Of a stretch of DNA of 64,000 bases, positions 33,204 through 42,146 are shown one piece after another; the stretch's first letter is position 1; each line of letters opens with the position of its first letter. The translations under genes were made by a program, and so were the position numbers. A model generated the notes under the pieces. That model was not told where the DNA came from and made no database searches. It worked only from the letters and a program-made list of their open reading frames with translations. Origin of the DNA: JAJPHU01 sp035553375 (lineage in GTDB: Bacteria; Planctomycetota; Planctomycetia; Gemmatales; Gemmataceae); assembly GCA_035553375.1 (NCBI GenBank), contig DATNCY010000209.1, positions 1 to 64,000 on the forward strand. Reading direction: 5' to 3'.

Positions 33204-34133
33204 TCAATAATCGGGAAGGGGTTGTCCGTCCGAGATATTCGCCAGGAGAGCCAAGGTATTGGGGGCCGTGCCATTCGAGAGCGAGCGCACGCTGCCATCG
33301 CCCATGACGAACTGACAAATCCCCGGATGATAGCTACCGAAGCCGATAACATTGTCGGTCGGGGTCTGAGCCAATAAATAATTCGGCCCGGCCGAACGGC
33401 TGGAGCAGACCCAATAATCGCCATTGTACAGGGAGCAGTCTAACACGCCCCTGCCGAAGTTTCTCAGGTGAACGTGCTTCTCCCCAACGAAGAAGGTGTT
33501 GCTCAGGCCATCCGTGATTTGTCCGAACGTGACCGCTCCCAGGGATTGGCCGTATTGATTCTGCGCGGCCCGGAATGCGCCGTTGTAGACATGGCCGTCG
33601 CAGTCGGTGCCGTCGCAGTTGTCGGTGCCGGTGCAGGTGCCGTAATCACCCAACGCCCCCGGAACAAGCGGCCCCAGCGTCGGGCCGATGTCATCGTTTT
33701 GATCGCCCGATATGCTGGCGTTGGGAGGAGACTGCGCGGTGCGCCGCGAAGGGCAAAAGTAGATCGAAACCGGAGTTAGGCGAGCGACATCGGACTGATC
33801 GTAATAGGTGTCAGCCAGGTTCCACCGCGCGTACAGGTTGCCCTGTTCGAGGTAGGGGAGAATTAACACCGCCCAGGTCGCATGCAAATCGCTGAGCCGG
33901 TTGGGAGGGAGTTTGTTGTAGTCCGAATGGTACATGTGAATGGCCAGCCCCATCTGCTTCAGGTTATTGCCGCAGGAGGCGCGCGCGGCGGCCTCACGCA
34001 CCTTCTGGATCGCGGGCAATAGCAGCGCCATGAGTAAGGCGAGGATCGCCAGGACCACCAATAGTTCGATGAGAGTGAAACCGCGTCGCGGGCGGTGATG
34101 CCTCCGCGACAGTTTTGTCTCGATCATTTTCAC
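33204..34133 (-). CDS. DUF1559 prepilin-like secreted protein
   Basis: 309 aa. A type IV prepilin/type II pseudopilin leader: RRGFTLIELLVVLAILALL, with the G-F-T-L-I-E cleavage site and a hydrophobic helix continuing to LLPAIQKVREAAARASCGNN, which starts the DUF1559 domain. The closing block is GFGSYHPGICQFVMGDGSVR. These proteins are hugely expanded in Planctomycetes; they are processed by prepilin peptidase and their role is unclear. A GTG at 34133 precedes an in-frame ATG at 34127, and AGGTAG is better spaced for the GTG. Confidence 0.93.
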   Translation of the reverse strand: MKMIETKLSRRHHRPRRGFTLIELLVVLAILALLMALLLPAIQKVREAAARASCGNNLKQMGLAIHMYHSDYNKLPPNRLSDLHATWAVLILPYLEQGNLYARWNLADTYYDQSDVARLTPVSIYFCPSRRTAQSPPNASISGDQNDDIGPTLGPLVPGALGDYGTCTGTDNCDGTDCDGHVYNGAFRAAQNQYGQSLGAVTFGQITDGLSNTFFVGEKHVHLRNFGRGVLDCSLYNGDYWVCSSRSAGPNYLLAQTPTDNVIGFGSYHPGICQFVMGDGSVRSLSNGTAPNTLALLANISDGQPLPDY

Positions 34134-34164
34134 CGTGCTACCTGAATAAGGGACCGCTCCTTTT

Positions 34165-35418
34165 TTAAGGAGCCTGGAGCATGCCGCGGGAGATACGGAA
34201 ACGGAACTCGCCCGTCAGCCCGAACGCGGCGGCCGGCAATGTCAGTCGTAGGTATTCCACGTCGCGCGGCGGGATCGGGAAGACCAGCACTTCTTTCACC
34301 TGATGTCCTGGGGTGAGCGCATCGAGGTCCGCGCGTCCCACCACTTTCCCGGCGTCAAATGTCTTCTGGGTATAAGCGAGATCTGAATTATCGGTCAAAA
34401 TCGGCTGGTGTTTGCTAGGAGAGTCGGGAAGGTCGGCCCAAGGCTCGTAGGGAGTTTGCTGAAAAAGGATGCCCTCATAACTGACCCGCAAGCGAATCAC
34501 CAAATACCGATCCGGCGACGGGACGACTCCCGATTGCTTTTTCAAATCCACCCGGCCAACGCGCGCGGAAACGACCTGGACACGCACGTCATCCCTTCGC
34601 ATGGCGTTGGCGGCCGCGTCCACCCAATCGTCTGCCGTGACGGGCTGGTGAGGAACCATTCCTCCCTGTTGAAGAGGAATCGCCACCATCGGACGCGGCG
34701 GCGGCGCGGAAGAACGCGGCCAACTCCCCACGAAGAGCAAGATGAGAAGGCAAAAAACGGACACGATGAGAGGAATAATCCCTTTCGTCCCCTTCCGCAA
34801 CGCGGGTAGGACACCGGCCAGCAGTCCAATGAGCAGTCCCAATGCGCTCAGCGGTTTGATGAGGAAATCCAATTCGGGAATCGAGACGAACAATAACGCG
34901 ACACTGCCGCACAGCAAGGCCGTCGCCGAACCGGCATTCAGGGCGAGCAAGCGCCCGAACAAGGAAACCGGCTCGTCGGGTTCCTCGCTGGCTGGCGTTT
35001 CGCGCGGCAGAATCCGCACTCCTGCCGGCCTGGGTTCCTCGGGGGCAGTGCGTTGGGGAGGAGTAATGCGTGCTGTCGCCGGCTCGTCTTGCTCGCCAGG
35101 AGCGCTGTCATCCCCCGTCCCGCGAGATTCGGGCGTATCCGGGACTGCCGCCGGCATGTTGGGTTCCAGAGGGAGAGACAACACCCACCACGGATCCGAG
35201 GGAGGAGAAAGGGACGTGGCCGGAACCGCCGCTGGCTCGTTTGGCTCGGGCGGGTTAGCGGGTGCCCACCACGGAGCCGACGAAGGAGAAAGGGGAGAAG
35301 ACGGCAGCGTCACTGCGGAGGAGAGAGGTCGATTCCTACACACGGGACAGATCGCCTCCTCACTCGGTAGGAAATCATTCGCCCCGCGAGTCTCCTTACA
35401 GAATGGGCATTCCGCCAT
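34165..35418 (-). CDS. Zinc-ribbon, Pro-rich, multi-span membrane protein
   Basis: 417 aa, no named family. Cys4/Cys7 (CPFC) and Cys24/Cys27 (CPVC) form an N-terminal zinc ribbon. Residues about 35-145 are Pro/Glu-rich with a repeated block (SSPSSAPWWAPANPPEPNEP and SPPSDPWWVLSLPLEPNMPA). Three hydrophobic spans lie between about 158 and 230 (SATALLCGSVALLFVSI, ALGLLIGLLAGVLPAL, LIVSVFCLLILLFVGSW). The C-terminal part (about 250-417) is a beta-rich domain outside the membrane. It is divergent from the sigma-like/kinase operon 209 bp away, so co-regulation is possible. Confidence 0.7.
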   Translation of the reverse strand: MAECPFCKETRGANDFLPSEEAICPVCRNRPLSSAVTLPSSPLSPSSAPWWAPANPPEPNEPAAVPATSLSPPSDPWWVLSLPLEPNMPAAVPDTPESRGTGDDSAPGEQDEPATARITPPQRTAPEEPRPAGVRILPRETPASEEPDEPVSLFGRLLALNAGSATALLCGSVALLFVSIPELDFLIKPLSALGLLIGLLAGVLPALRKGTKGIIPLIVSVFCLLILLFVGSWPRSSAPPPRPMVAIPLQQGGMVPHQPVTADDWVDAAANAMRRDDVRVQVVSARVGRVDLKKQSGVVPSPDRYLVIRLRVSYEGILFQQTPYEPWADLPDSPSKHQPILTDNSDLAYTQKTFDAGKVVGRADLDALTPGHQVKEVLVFPIPPRDVEYLRLTLPAAAFGLTGEFRFRISRGMLQAP

Positions 35419-35627
35419 ATCGGTTATCCGTATCTCTGGTTTGGCAATTCACTCTTGGATTGTGACCGGATCAAGCGGCGTTCTCAAGATCAGTGGTCGA
35501 AAAATGGTCGGCCGGGGTGTCCCTGTTTTCACCAAAATCTTTCGACCGCCTTGTGGTAGGAGCGTACCGAACCTATGATGAAGACAATTTCGTGTCACCA
35601 TTATCCGATGCTTTTGGAGACTGGGAC

Positions 35628-35945
35628 ATGTTTTCGCCCTCTTCTGAACATCCCACCGCCTTCTCCCAAGAATTGGCCGCGCTCCGCGCCGGTTCGACGG
35701 AAGCCGTGGGGCAGTCGGCCAGTGAGCGGGAGGCGGTCCGCGAGGAGGCCGCCGATTTGGAACACGCCCTCGCCCAATTGCCGGAGCATTATCAGCAAGT
35801 CCTTCGGCTCCGCTATCACGAACAACAAACCTTCCCCGACATCGGGACCACGCTCAATTGTTCGACCGAAGCGGCTCGCAAGTTGTGGGCGCGGGCGGTG
35901 GATCAGTTGCAAAAAAAATTGAGTTGCCCCTATGAGCCTCGCTGA
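35628..35945 (+). CDS. Region-4-only sigma-factor-like protein (ECF type, lacks region 2)
   Basis: 105 aa. Residues about 40-98 match sigma-70 region 4 of ECF factors: LEHALAQLPEHYQQVLRLRY, then an HTH, QTFPDIGTTLNCSTEAARKL, then WARAVDQLQKKL. Region 2 (-10 recognition and core binding) is absent, and no remnant is visible upstream in any frame. GGAGACTGGGAC precedes the ATG at 35628. A longer frame starting at 35493 adds only unrelated sequence. The stop overlaps the kinase start by 14 bp, so the two are translationally coupled. It could be a -35-binding regulator or a decayed sigma gene. Confidence 0.7.
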   Translation: MFSPSSEHPTAFSQELAALRAGSTEAVGQSASEREAVREEAADLEHALAQLPEHYQQVLRLRYHEQQTFPDIGTTLNCSTEAARKLWARAVDQLQKKLSCPYEPR

Positions 35946-37566
35946 CGACGATCACCTAAGCGAAGAGCTTATCGCTCGGATGGCGCTCTTCGAGGCCGCC
36001 CTGACCGAGGGCGCCGACCCGGCGTTTCTCACGGTGGCGGCCCCGTTGCCGTCGCCGCTGCGGCCTCACTGGGCGCGATTGGAGAATTGTTTACGGCTGC
36101 TGCGGGACGTGTATCCGTCGCGCCCGCTTTCCGCACCCTATCCCGGACTGCCGGCCGGCGTCTTCGGCCGCTTCCGCATCCGCCGCGAGATCGGTCGGGG
36201 CGGCTTCGGCATCATCTTTCTGGCCAATGATCCTCAGCTGAGACGCCTCGTGGCCCTCAAACTTCCCCGGCCCGAAGCTCTCGTCAACACCGAACTGCGG
36301 CAGCGTTTTCTGCGCGAGGCACGCGCGGCGGCGGCCCTGGATCATCCCAATCTGGTGCCCGTTTACGAATCCGGCGAGGTGGGGGGCGTTTGCTACATCG
36401 CCTCGGCCTATTGTCCCGGCGTCAACCTGGCGCAATGGCTGCAAGCGCGGAACCAAACCGTGCCGCCGTGGATGGCCGCTACCGTGGTCGCCCATGTTGC
36501 GGACGCCGTCCAGCACGCCCACGACCGCGGCATCTTGCACCGCGATCTCAAGCCGAGTAACATCCTGCTCGCGCCTCGGACGACCGAACCCGCGACGATA
36601 GCCAATTCCGCTTCCGGCTTGCCCGAACTCGATTTCATTCCCAAGCTGACCGATTTCGGCCTGGCCAAGTTGCTGCTGGCGGAGTCCGAGCAGACGCGCA
36701 GCGGCGTCGTTCTCGGCACACCGGCGTACATGGCACCCGAGCAAGCCGAGGGCTGGGCGCACGAAGTGGGTGCCGCGACGGACATCTATTCCCTAGGCGT
36801 CATCCTGTACGAACTGTTGACGGGCCGCCTGCCCTTTCAGGGGCCGTCGCTGCTGCTCACCCTGGAACAAGTGCGCTCGGAGGAGCCGACGCCTCCGCGC
36901 CGATTCGCGCCGGAACTGCCGCGCGATCTGGAGACGATCTGCTTGAAGTGCTTGCGCAAGGCTCCACGCCAGCGCTACGCCAGCGCCGACGCCCTGGCCA
37001 AAGATTTGCGCCGTTTCCTCAACCGCGAGCCGATCCAGGCACGCTCCGCCGGCATGGGAACGCGATTGCTGGACTGGTGCCGCCGTCCTCAACGCATTCA
37101 CGATGCGGCGGTCGTAGCCTTGTTCAATGCCGCCATCGCGGGCGTCTCGTGTTCGATTGGGTTGCTCCTCTTTTTGTCTGGCGTCTTGCCCAGCGACGAG
37201 CGGATGGCTGCGGTAGCGTTTTTCCTGGCCGGCATTTTCGGTGAGGGACTGCCCATGGCGTGGCTTGTCCGGACGACCTCGTTTCGCCGCGTCTTCTCTT
37301 TGTGGGTTGGTGTTTTCTTGCCTTTCGTCTTCCCCACTTATCTCATCGTCTCGATGGTTCACTGGATAAGCACCGGCGGAATGGCGGACGGCGGCGGTCG
37401 ATCCCTGCGGCTGGCGCAATTTACCACGATCTTCCTCGTCAACGCAATCACCTGCGTCAGTTACCTCATCGCTCTGATGGCCTACTATGCCAACCGGCAT
37501 CAACCGGAATCGGCGTCGATGCCGTCCTTGCCGCCGACGGTAGATGAATCGTTGAAGACGACATAA
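35932..37566 (+). CDS. Membrane Ser/Thr protein kinase with multi-span C-terminus
   Basis: 544 aa. N-terminal 75 residues form a planctomycete-type helical region. The kinase domain has IGRGGFGIIF (87-96), Lys110 in VALKLP, HRDLKPSN (203-210), DFGLAK (241-246), GTPAYMAPEQ (262-271) and DIYSLG. It is a conventional, apparently active kinase. After about 390, roughly four membrane spans follow with little extracytoplasmic sequence, unlike the 5-kb kinase, which has a large outer sensor. The gene overlaps the sigma-like gene by 14 bp; sigma/kinase pairs are characteristic of Planctomycetes and suggest phospho-control of transcription (inference). Confidence 0.93.
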   Translation: MSLADDDHLSEELIARMALFEAALTEGADPAFLTVAAPLPSPLRPHWARLENCLRLLRDVYPSRPLSAPYPGLPAGVFGRFRIRREIGRGGFGIIFLANDPQLRRLVALKLPRPEALVNTELRQRFLREARAAAALDHPNLVPVYESGEVGGVCYIASAYCPGVNLAQWLQARNQTVPPWMAATVVAHVADAVQHAHDRGILHRDLKPSNILLAPRTTEPATIANSASGLPELDFIPKLTDFGLAKLLLAESEQTRSGVVLGTPAYMAPEQAEGWAHEVGAATDIYSLGVILYELLTGRLPFQGPSLLLTLEQVRSEEPTPPRRFAPELPRDLETICLKCLRKAPRQRYASADALAKDLRRFLNREPIQARSAGMGTRLLDWCRRPQRIHDAAVVALFNAAIAGVSCSIGLLLFLSGVLPSDERMAAVAFFLAGIFGEGLPMAWLVRTTSFRRVFSLWVGVFLPFVFPTYLIVSMVHWISTGGMADGGGRSLRLAQFTTIFLVNAITCVSYLIALMAYYANRHQPESASMPSLPPTVDESLKTT

Positions 37567-37737
37567 ACGGTCGCGGCACTCTCGATAGGCTGGCTGGGAG
37601 GATTATGCGGGGTCGTGCGGCAGGTTCAAAGCGTTCGCGACCACGACATCGATGCGGCCTGGGGGGTGCATCGTATATCATGGGTCGGGAGAATCGCTGG
37701 AGGAGGACCGAGCCAACTCACGAGGCGAGCCGGAGCC

Positions 37738-38559
37738 ATGATGCGAACGCGATGGTTGATCGTCTGCGGGCTGCTGCTGGGCTGCGCATGCGCGGGGTGC
37801 CGGCCGCCGGAGCGGAACCGGCGCAACCTCGTGTTGACCGGCGCGACCGGCATGACGCCGCTCGTGCGTGAGATCGGCGAACGCTTTGAGGCGGCCCATC
37901 CGGATGTGCGCGTGGATGTGCAGGCGGATGGCTCGACGCGCGGCGTGGCGGACGCCCGACAGGGATTGGCGGACATCGGCATGGTGGCCCGCGCGCTGAA
38001 ACCCGACGAGAGCGGCTTGTACGCCACGCCCATCGCGCGCGACGGCGTATGCATCATCGTGCATCGAACCAATCCCGTGACGACGCTCACCGACGATCAG
38101 ATTGTCCGCATGTACACACGCAGCGTCTCCAACTGGAAACAGGTCGGCGGCCCGGATCGGCCGATCACCTTGGTGAACATGGTGGAGGGCCGGGCGCTGC
38201 TGGAGTTGTTTCTCGATCACTTCAAGCTGAAATCCACGCAGATCCGTGCCGATGCCATTATCAATGACAGCGATCAAGCCGTTCAGACGGTGGCTGAACG
38301 GCCGGGTGCCATCGCTTACGTGTCGTGCAGCCGAGCCGAACCGATCGGCGAGAATGTTCCCATCCGCGCTCTACCCTCCGGCGGCATCACGGCAACCACA
38401 GAACACATACGCGATGGCACTTATCCTCTTTCTCGCTCGCTCAATCTGGTGACGCGCGAGATGCCCAAGGGGCTGGTCAAGGAGTTCATCGATTTCGCCG
38501 GCTCGGATGCGGTCATCGACCTCATCGAGAAATATCATTATGTACGGTTGCAAAAGTAA
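37738..38559 (+). CDS. PstS-like phosphate/oxyanion-binding lipoprotein
   Basis: 273 aa. A lipobox (ACAGC, Cys21) ends the leader. The substrate-binding fold follows: LVLTGATGMTPLVREIGERF, VQADGSTRGVADARQGLADI (the Ser/Thr-rich anion site), IARDGVCIIVHRTNPVTTLT, IVRMYTRSVSNWKQVGG and PGAIAYVSCS. These fit the PstS-like-2 family. There are no pstC, pstA or pstB genes nearby, so it may be an orphan binding protein or signalling component. Two tandem ATGs (37738, 37741) follow CCGGAGCC. A palindrome of the CCAGCCC family follows the stop. Confidence 0.85.
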   Translation: MMRTRWLIVCGLLLGCACAGCRPPERNRRNLVLTGATGMTPLVREIGERFEAAHPDVRVDVQADGSTRGVADARQGLADIGMVARALKPDESGLYATPIARDGVCIIVHRTNPVTTLTDDQIVRMYTRSVSNWKQVGGPDRPITLVNMVEGRALLELFLDHFKLKSTQIRADAIINDSDQAVQTVAERPGAIAYVSCSRAEPIGENVPIRALPSGGITATTEHIRDGTYPLSRSLNLVTREMPKGLVKEFIDFAGSDAVIDLIEKYHYVRLQK

Positions 38560-38569
38560 CCGCGTCTTG

Positions 38570-38620
38570 CCAGCCCGCAGCGCCAGCAAGGGAATGTCCC
38601 TTGCTGGCGCTGCGGGCTGG
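38570..38620. repeat. CCAGCCCGCAGCGCC-type palindrome, copy 4
   Basis: Near-perfect 24-nt arms (one A/C mismatch at the loop end) around a short loop, between two plus-strand genes, 11 bp after the PstS-like stop. Its right flank CAAAGACAC recurs, inverted, at the tandem half copies at 59637-59698. Confidence 0.92.
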
Positions 38621-38644
38621 CAAAGACACTTTTGAGGTTCGACA

Positions 38645-39748
38645 ATGAAGCATCTGCGATTCATCATGGTTGGCGGATTCCTCGGCGCGGGCAAGACCAC
38701 CACGCTGGCGCGGCTGGCGCGTTTCTACATCGACCGAGGCGAGAAGGTCGGCCTCGTCACCAACGATCAGGCTCAGGATTTGGTCGATACCACCAGTCTG
38801 CGCTCGCAGGGTTTCGCCGTGGAGGAAGTGCCCGGCGCATGCTTCTGTTGTCGTTTCGATGATCTCGTCGCCAAGGTCGGGCAGCTCGAAGGCAATCAAC
38901 GGCCCGACGTGATTCTCGCTGAGCCGGTCGGCAGCTGCACCGATCTCGTCGCCACGGTGGTGCAGCCGCTCAAGGATCTGTACGGCGATCGCTTCGCGGT
39001 CGGCCCATATCCGGTGCTGTTCAAACCCAGCCACGGTTTGCGCATCCTCAAAGCCGAGGCGAGCGCCGGCTTTTCGCCCAAGGCCGCGTATATCTTCCGC
39101 AAACAACTCGAAGAGGCCGACGCCATCGTCATCAATCGCACCGACGAACTCGACGTCGCCGCGCTGACGGAATTGACCGATCTCCTCAACGCGGCCTTCC
39201 CCGGCACCCCGGTATTGCGGATGTCGGCCAAGACGGGACAAGGTTTCGAGACACTGACGGCGTTGCTCGATCAGCAGGGCAATTTCGGCCGCCGGATTCT
39301 CGACATCGATTACGATACCTACGCCGAGGGCGAAGCGGAGCTAGGCTGGCTCAATAGCAGCATCCGTGTCGTTGCCGGCAAACCGTTCGCCGTCGATGCG
39401 CTCCTACTGGACGTGGTCAGCCGTTTGCAAGAAGGTCTGAAACAGCAAGATGGCGAGGTGGCGCATTTGAAGGCGATTGGTCTCTCCGAAGTGTCGTTCG
39501 GCGTGGCCAATCTAGTGAGTAGTCACAGTCAGCCGGAATTGTCGCTGCCGGCGCGGGGCGACGTGACGGAGATGGACCTGATCGTCAATGCGCGGGCGGC
39601 GACCGATCCGGAGTTGATGGCGGAGCAAGTGCGGCAGACGGTGATAGCGGCGTGTGCCGCGCGCGGCGCGACGGCCGAGTTTCACACGTTGCAGAGCTTC
39701 CGTCCTGGCCGCCCGCAACCGACGCATCGCTACGCCACGGCGAAGTGA
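38645..39748 (+). CDS. CobW/G3E-family GTP-binding metallochaperone
   Basis: 367 aa. P-loop GGFLGAGKTT (10-19), metal-binding CxCC motif at Cys66/Cys68/Cys69 (PGACFCCRFDD), switch/base motifs (ILAEPVGSCTDL, NRTDELD). G3E GTPases insert or supply Zn, Ni or Co to client proteins. The C-terminal domain extends beyond the usual CobW_C and ends with a basic tail. The client is unknown; the CobW family is often zinc-linked. GAGG lies 9 bp before the ATG. It ends 11 bp before a CACAGAG repeat. Confidence 0.92.
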   Translation: MKHLRFIMVGGFLGAGKTTTLARLARFYIDRGEKVGLVTNDQAQDLVDTTSLRSQGFAVEEVPGACFCCRFDDLVAKVGQLEGNQRPDVILAEPVGSCTDLVATVVQPLKDLYGDRFAVGPYPVLFKPSHGLRILKAEASAGFSPKAAYIFRKQLEEADAIVINRTDELDVAALTELTDLLNAAFPGTPVLRMSAKTGQGFETLTALLDQQGNFGRRILDIDYDTYAEGEAELGWLNSSIRVVAGKPFAVDALLLDVVSRLQEGLKQQDGEVAHLKAIGLSEVSFGVANLVSSHSQPELSLPARGDVTEMDLIVNARAATDPELMAEQVRQTVIAACAARGATAEFHTLQSFRPGRPQPTHRYATAK

Positions 39749-39758
39749 ACACATTATG

Positions 39759-39883
39759 AACCACAGAGACACAGAGGCACAGAGAAAACAAGAAAAAAGA
39801 GTAGGAAGGCTCGCGGGACGAACCACAATTGCTATCCATTCTCTCTTTTTTTGTTTTCTCTGTGCCTCTGTGTCTCTGTGGTT
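39759..39883. repeat. CACAGAG-type inverted repeat, copy 1
   Basis: Left arm AACCACAGAGACACAGAGGC plus A-rich sequence (39759-39801); right arm, its complement, ends GTCTCTGTGGTT (to 39883). A 39-bp unrelated spacer separates the arms. It sits between convergent CobW and S46 genes, and the S46 TAA stop (39884-39882) is formed at its right edge. Confidence 0.9.
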
Positions 39884-41981
39884 AATTCGTTGTTAGTTCC
39901 TTCACCAGCGCTTTCGCATCGTACAGCGTCTGTAGCGCCGCCAGCACGCCGCGCGAATGAACGGCGATGTGGCGGGCTTGCTCGTCGGTGTAGACGAAAT
40001 TGCGCACCAGACCGTGACGATTGCGATCGAAGTTGATGCCGACCAGCTCGCCCTCGCGGTTGAGCACCGGACTGCCGGAGTTGCCGCCGATGGTGTCGGC
40101 CGTCGAGACGAAATTGAACGGCGTATTCAGATTGAGCTTGTCCTTGGCATCGAGCCAGCGTTTGGGCAAAACGAACGGCTCGCGATGAGCCTGCTTGTCG
40201 GCGCGCTCAAACGCGCCGCCGAACGTCGTCGCGAAAGGCAAATCGAGACCATCGACGCGATAACCCTTGACGACGCCAAAAGCCAGACGCAGCGTGAAGG
40301 TGGCGTCGGGAGCAATGGCGGTGCCCAACACCTCGAACCGGCTGCGCGCAATCTGGGCATTGGCCTGGCGCTCGACTTCCTCCACCTCATCGTCGTGGCG
40401 CTTGCGCAGGGCGCGGGCGTCCTCATCCACCAGGCGAACCAAGCGAATGATCGGATCGGTTGAGTCCTCGATAGCCTTCGCGCCGCCCGCGGCGATACGG
40501 CGACGCTCGGCGGGATCGGCGAGTTTGCAGCCATCGATCAGCTCGGCCGCGCGAGCGGACGGCGATTGTTCGCCCATGATTTTAACCACCCGTGGATGCG
40601 AACCGCCCAGATTTTCGGCGAGGAAAGTCAGCGAATTGGCGAGGCGGGCCTTCTCCAATTCGGGATGGATCGGGGCCGGAGAGAAGAGCTTGAACTTCAG
40701 CGACTCCAGAGCCGATTCACGATATTCACGCAGTCGCTCGGCGTTCGGTTTGGGCAACTCCGCTGCCATGCGCACCAGATGGCGCGCGATGTGGAACAGT
40801 TCCGAATCGAAGGCGTCGCCACGCTCCAGCAAGTCGTATTCGCGCTCGAAGGCGGCGAACGTCTTCTCCGCCTCCTCAATGTGCGCTAGTGCGTCTTGCA
40901 GCGCCTTGTGCTTGGCCGCATCGCCCTTGACCTTGACGGCCGCCAGCAAGGACAGTTCCTCGTCGGTCTTGCGGCGGATGATGGCGGGATCGAGCAATCC
41001 TTGATATTGGCCGCTGACGGCCTTGCGCGAGTTGGCGACGCGATGGAGATCCTTTTGGGACATGCGCGCCTGTTCGGGGCCGCGCCCCGCGAACTGCGTG
41101 AGCAGCGCCTCCTGCGAACGCAAGCGATTGAGCCAGTAGGGTAAGGTTTTATCGCGGCGGTGCAGCAGCTTGGCCAGCGTATCGAGGCGGTTTGTCGATC
41201 CCGGATGGCCGGTGACGAAGACGAGATCGCCCTCACGCGGCCCGGTCGGACTCCAGCGCAAGAAATGCGCCGGATGCGCCGGTTTGCCGTCTTCGTAAGC
41301 GCGGAAAAAGCAAATGTCGAGGTTGAAGCGCGGATACTCGAAATTGTCCGTGTCGCCGCCGAAGAAGGCGATGGCCTGCTCCGGAGCGAACACAATACGA
41401 ACATCCGTATACTTTTTGTATCGATAAAGGTGATATTTTCCGCCCTGGTAGAGCGTGACGACATCGCTGCGCAGTTTGGTCTTGTCAAGCGATTCCTTTT
41501 CGATGGCGGCCAGAACAGCGCGGCGTGCGGCAAACGCCTTGGCCGGCGTCAGGTCCGGCTTAACCGCCTCGTTAACGCGCGCCGTCACGTCTTCGATGGA
41601 CTGCAAGACGTTCAATTCCAGGTCGGGACAGTGCAATTCCTTGTCGCGTGTCGATGCGTAATAGCCGTCATGCAGATAGTTTTTGTCTTTGGAGCTGAGC
41701 TTTTGCAAACAGTCGGCACCGATGTGGTGATTGGTGACAATCAAGCCATCAGCGGAAACGAAGCTGCCGGAACCACCGTTGTTGAAGCGAACGGAAGCTT
41801 TCTGCGCGCGTTCCAACCATTCGTTGGTGAGATCGAAGTGGTATTTTTGCTTGAGGTGCTTGCGCGGCGGATCGTTCAGCAGCCACATACCTTCGTCGGC
41901 GTTCACGCTAATCACCGGAAAAAGAGCCGAGCCTAGCAGGAGAGCCGTTACGACGGCTGAAACAAGGAGTGCGCGTCCCAC
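39882..41981 (-). CDS. S46-family dipeptidyl-peptidase (DPP7/DPP11-like)
   Basis: 699 aa from the GTG at 41981, the usual size. A signal peptide (LLVSAVVTALLLGSALFPVI) is followed by DEGMWLLNDPPRKHLKQKYH, the S46 start. The chymotrypsin-fold catalytic residues are His85/86 in IVTNHHIGAD, an Asp in FFGGDTDNFEYPRFNLD, and Ser in TIGGNSGSPVLN. S46 enzymes release dipeptides from the N-terminus of peptides outside the cytoplasm. An upstream TTG/ATG-started frame (to 42080) adds a leader unrelated to the family; AAAGGTGG before the GTG supports the shorter start. Confidence 0.92.
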   Translation of the reverse strand: MGRALLVSAVVTALLLGSALFPVISVNADEGMWLLNDPPRKHLKQKYHFDLTNEWLERAQKASVRFNNGGSGSFVSADGLIVTNHHIGADCLQKLSSKDKNYLHDGYYASTRDKELHCPDLELNVLQSIEDVTARVNEAVKPDLTPAKAFAARRAVLAAIEKESLDKTKLRSDVVTLYQGGKYHLYRYKKYTDVRIVFAPEQAIAFFGGDTDNFEYPRFNLDICFFRAYEDGKPAHPAHFLRWSPTGPREGDLVFVTGHPGSTNRLDTLAKLLHRRDKTLPYWLNRLRSQEALLTQFAGRGPEQARMSQKDLHRVANSRKAVSGQYQGLLDPAIIRRKTDEELSLLAAVKVKGDAAKHKALQDALAHIEEAEKTFAAFEREYDLLERGDAFDSELFHIARHLVRMAAELPKPNAERLREYRESALESLKFKLFSPAPIHPELEKARLANSLTFLAENLGGSHPRVVKIMGEQSPSARAAELIDGCKLADPAERRRIAAGGAKAIEDSTDPIIRLVRLVDEDARALRKRHDDEVEEVERQANAQIARSRFEVLGTAIAPDATFTLRLAFGVVKGYRVDGLDLPFATTFGGAFERADKQAHREPFVLPKRWLDAKDKLNLNTPFNFVSTADTIGGNSGSPVLNREGELVGINFDRNRHGLVRNFVYTDEQARHIAVHSRGVLAALQTLYDAKALVKELTTN

Positions 41982-42146
41982 GGTTGGCCCACCTTTCGTC
42001 TTGGAAATACAGTACGTCGCATTGTAGCAAGCCAATCCCCCGTGGGCGAGCGGGGCTATGTGAATAGCAACGCCGTCCATAGAGTAAGCGGAAGTGTTAC
42101 ACGATTATCGGCCCTCCTTGCTCTCCCCTTTTAAGGATGCTGCACC

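Noticed and set aside
39759..39883. Insertion sequence
   Set aside because: No transposase frame is present and the spacer is too short and unrelated between copies.
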